Origin: an uncultured Chitinophagaceae bacterium | Lineage (GTDB): Bacteria > Bacteroidota > Bacteroidia > Chitinophagales > Chitinophagaceae | Direction of reading: 5' to 3' | Assembly: GCA_946479005.1 (NCBI GenBank) | Contig: CAMLEM010000136.1 | Location: 1-5,577 of the forward strand | DNA length: 5,577 bases | Shown here: positions 4,879 through 5,577 of the stretch, piece after piece | Numbering within the stretch: the stretch's first letter is position 1 | Layout of the letters: every line of letters begins with the position of its first letter | Translations under genes and position numbers: made by a program | Notes under the pieces: model-generated | What the model saw: only the letters and a program-made list of their open reading frames with translations | Databases searched by the model: none | Told to the model about the DNA's origin: nothing

Positions 4879-5577
4879 ATGTTGAAATTCACCCTCGTTC
4901 CCCTGCTCTTTCTTTCCTTGCATTCCCTGGCCCAAACAGGAATAAAACTTACCGTGAAAGATCACGATTCCGGAGAAACCATTGCGGGAGCTTCTATCAG
5001 GATCACGGGCTCGGGCGGGTTTGTTCGTAACGATCTCACCGATAGCACCGGTACCCTGGTATTTACGGATCTTTCCCCGGCTATATATGACCTGGAGATC
5101 ACCCACGTTGGATTCGAAGGATTTAGCACCCGTTTTACCGTGGTCGATGGAAAGATGACAACGCTTACCATCGGGTTGGAGGCGGAGCACGAAGAGGAGG
5201 AAGAGGTGGTGATCCAATCTACCCGTAGCAGCCGCTCCATCAGTGATATTCCCACACGGGTTGAATTCATCGCCGGGGAAGAGCTCGATGAAAAATCGAA
5301 TATGAAGCCGGGGGATATCAGGATGGTGCTGACAGAAAGCACGGGCATCCAGACCCAGCAAACTTCAGCCACTTCAGCGAATTCCGCCATCCGGATCCAG
5401 GGTCTTGACGGCCGCTATACCCAATTATTAAAAGATGGATTTCCTTCCTATGCCGGGATGGCCAGCGGGCTCGGTTTACTGCAAACACCACCCCTGGATC
5501 TCCAGCAGATCGAGGTGATCAAAGGTTCGGCATCCACACTGTATGGAGGCGGCGCCATCGCGGGACTGGTGAATCTC
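4879..5577 (+). CDS. TonB-dependent outer membrane receptor, N-terminal part (runs off the window)
   Basis: The first 233 residues are present and the frame is open to the right edge. The signal peptide is MLKFTLVPLLFLSLHSLAQ, with cleavage likely after SLA. Residues about 21-101 form a carboxypeptidase-regulatory-like beta-sandwich (IKLTVKDHDSGETIAGASI, then DLTDSTGTLVFTDL and YDLEITHVGFE), a common N-terminal addition in Bacteroidota receptors. An acidic run, EAEHEEEEEV (101-110), leads into VVIQSTRSSRSISDIPTRVEFI (110-131), the TonB-box-like segment and plug entry. The plug continues with IRIQGLDGRYTQLLKDG (171-187) and DLQQIEVIKGSASTLYGGGAIAGLVNL (207-233). The protein would use TonB/ExbBD energy to import a bound ligand across the outer membrane. 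The barrel is outside the window, so the substrate is unknown. It has a direct plug rather than a SusC-like signature, and the divergent ChaN-like gene suggests iron or heme. The start sits 5 bp after an exact -7 element. Confidence 0.93.
   Translation, partial: MLKFTLVPLLFLSLHSLAQTGIKLTVKDHDSGETIAGASIRITGSGGFVRNDLTDSTGTLVFTDLSPAIYDLEITHVGFEGFSTRFTVVDGKMTTLTIGLEAEHEEEEEVVIQSTRSSRSISDIPTRVEFIAGEELDEKSNMKPGDIRMVLTESTGIQTQQTSATSANSAIRIQGLDGRYTQLLKDGFPSYAGMASGLGLLQTPPLDLQQIEVIKGSASTLYGGGAIAGLVNL

Noticed and set aside
4855..5390. Two overlapping minus-strand frames opposite the receptor gene
   Set aside because: They are shadows of the receptor frame, which has a signal peptide, a beta-sandwich domain and plug motifs. 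The serine-rich translation of one simply mirrors the Glu-rich coding strand.
1..5577. tRNA, rRNA, CRISPR array, insertion sequence or toxin-antitoxin genes
   Set aside because: I looked for cloverleaf-like segments, spaced direct repeats, transposase motifs and small paired genes and saw none; coding genes fill nearly all of the window.

Overview
The window reads as chromosomal DNA of a Bacteroidota bacterium, most likely near the Chitinophagaceae (a judgement from remembered family resemblance, not a search). The signs are the LpxA-plus-lone-ABC-ATPase pair, the long Bacteroidota-type alanine dehydrogenase behind tsaE, a TonB-dependent receptor with an N-terminal carboxypeptidase-regulatory-like domain, and several copies of the Bacteroidota -7 promoter element TAnnTTTG in gene upstream regions. 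Coding density is high; the longest stretch without a gene is the 170 bp between lpxA and the AraC-type gene. No tRNA, rRNA, mobile element or CRISPR array was seen.

Layout: (1) 1-1395, plus strand: the last 44 codons of tsaE (tRNA t6A synthesis ATPase), then ald (alanine dehydrogenase). (2) 1419-2823, minus strand, convergent with ald: lpxA (first step of lipid A synthesis) followed by an ATPase-only ABC protein whose start overlaps the end of lpxA by 20 bp. lpxA has its own candidate promoter, and a terminator-like hairpin sits in its leader. (3) 2994-3938, plus strand, divergent from lpxA: an AraC-family regulator with a cluster of five cysteines in its N-terminal part. (4) 3967-4845, minus strand, convergent with the regulator: an exported ChaN-like protein. 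(5) 4879 to the window end, plus strand, divergent from the ChaN-like gene across only 33 bp: the N-terminal 233 residues of a TonB-dependent outer membrane receptor.

The right half looks like an iron or heme acquisition locus made of regulator, ChaN-like periplasmic/outer-membrane protein and TonB-dependent receptor. The regulator and receptor share an almost identical 14-base sequence, GTAAATTTGCnGCT, immediately before their start codons. This suggests matching promoters and leaderless or nearly leaderless mRNAs. The possible novelty is a cysteine-cluster AraC regulator that senses a metal or redox signal and controls the receptor/ChaN pair. This is inference; the substrate cannot be read from the receptor fragment. 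The lpxA-ABC pair is a second point of interest, because the ATPase lacks the usual Q-loop Gln and H-loop His and has no membrane partner here.
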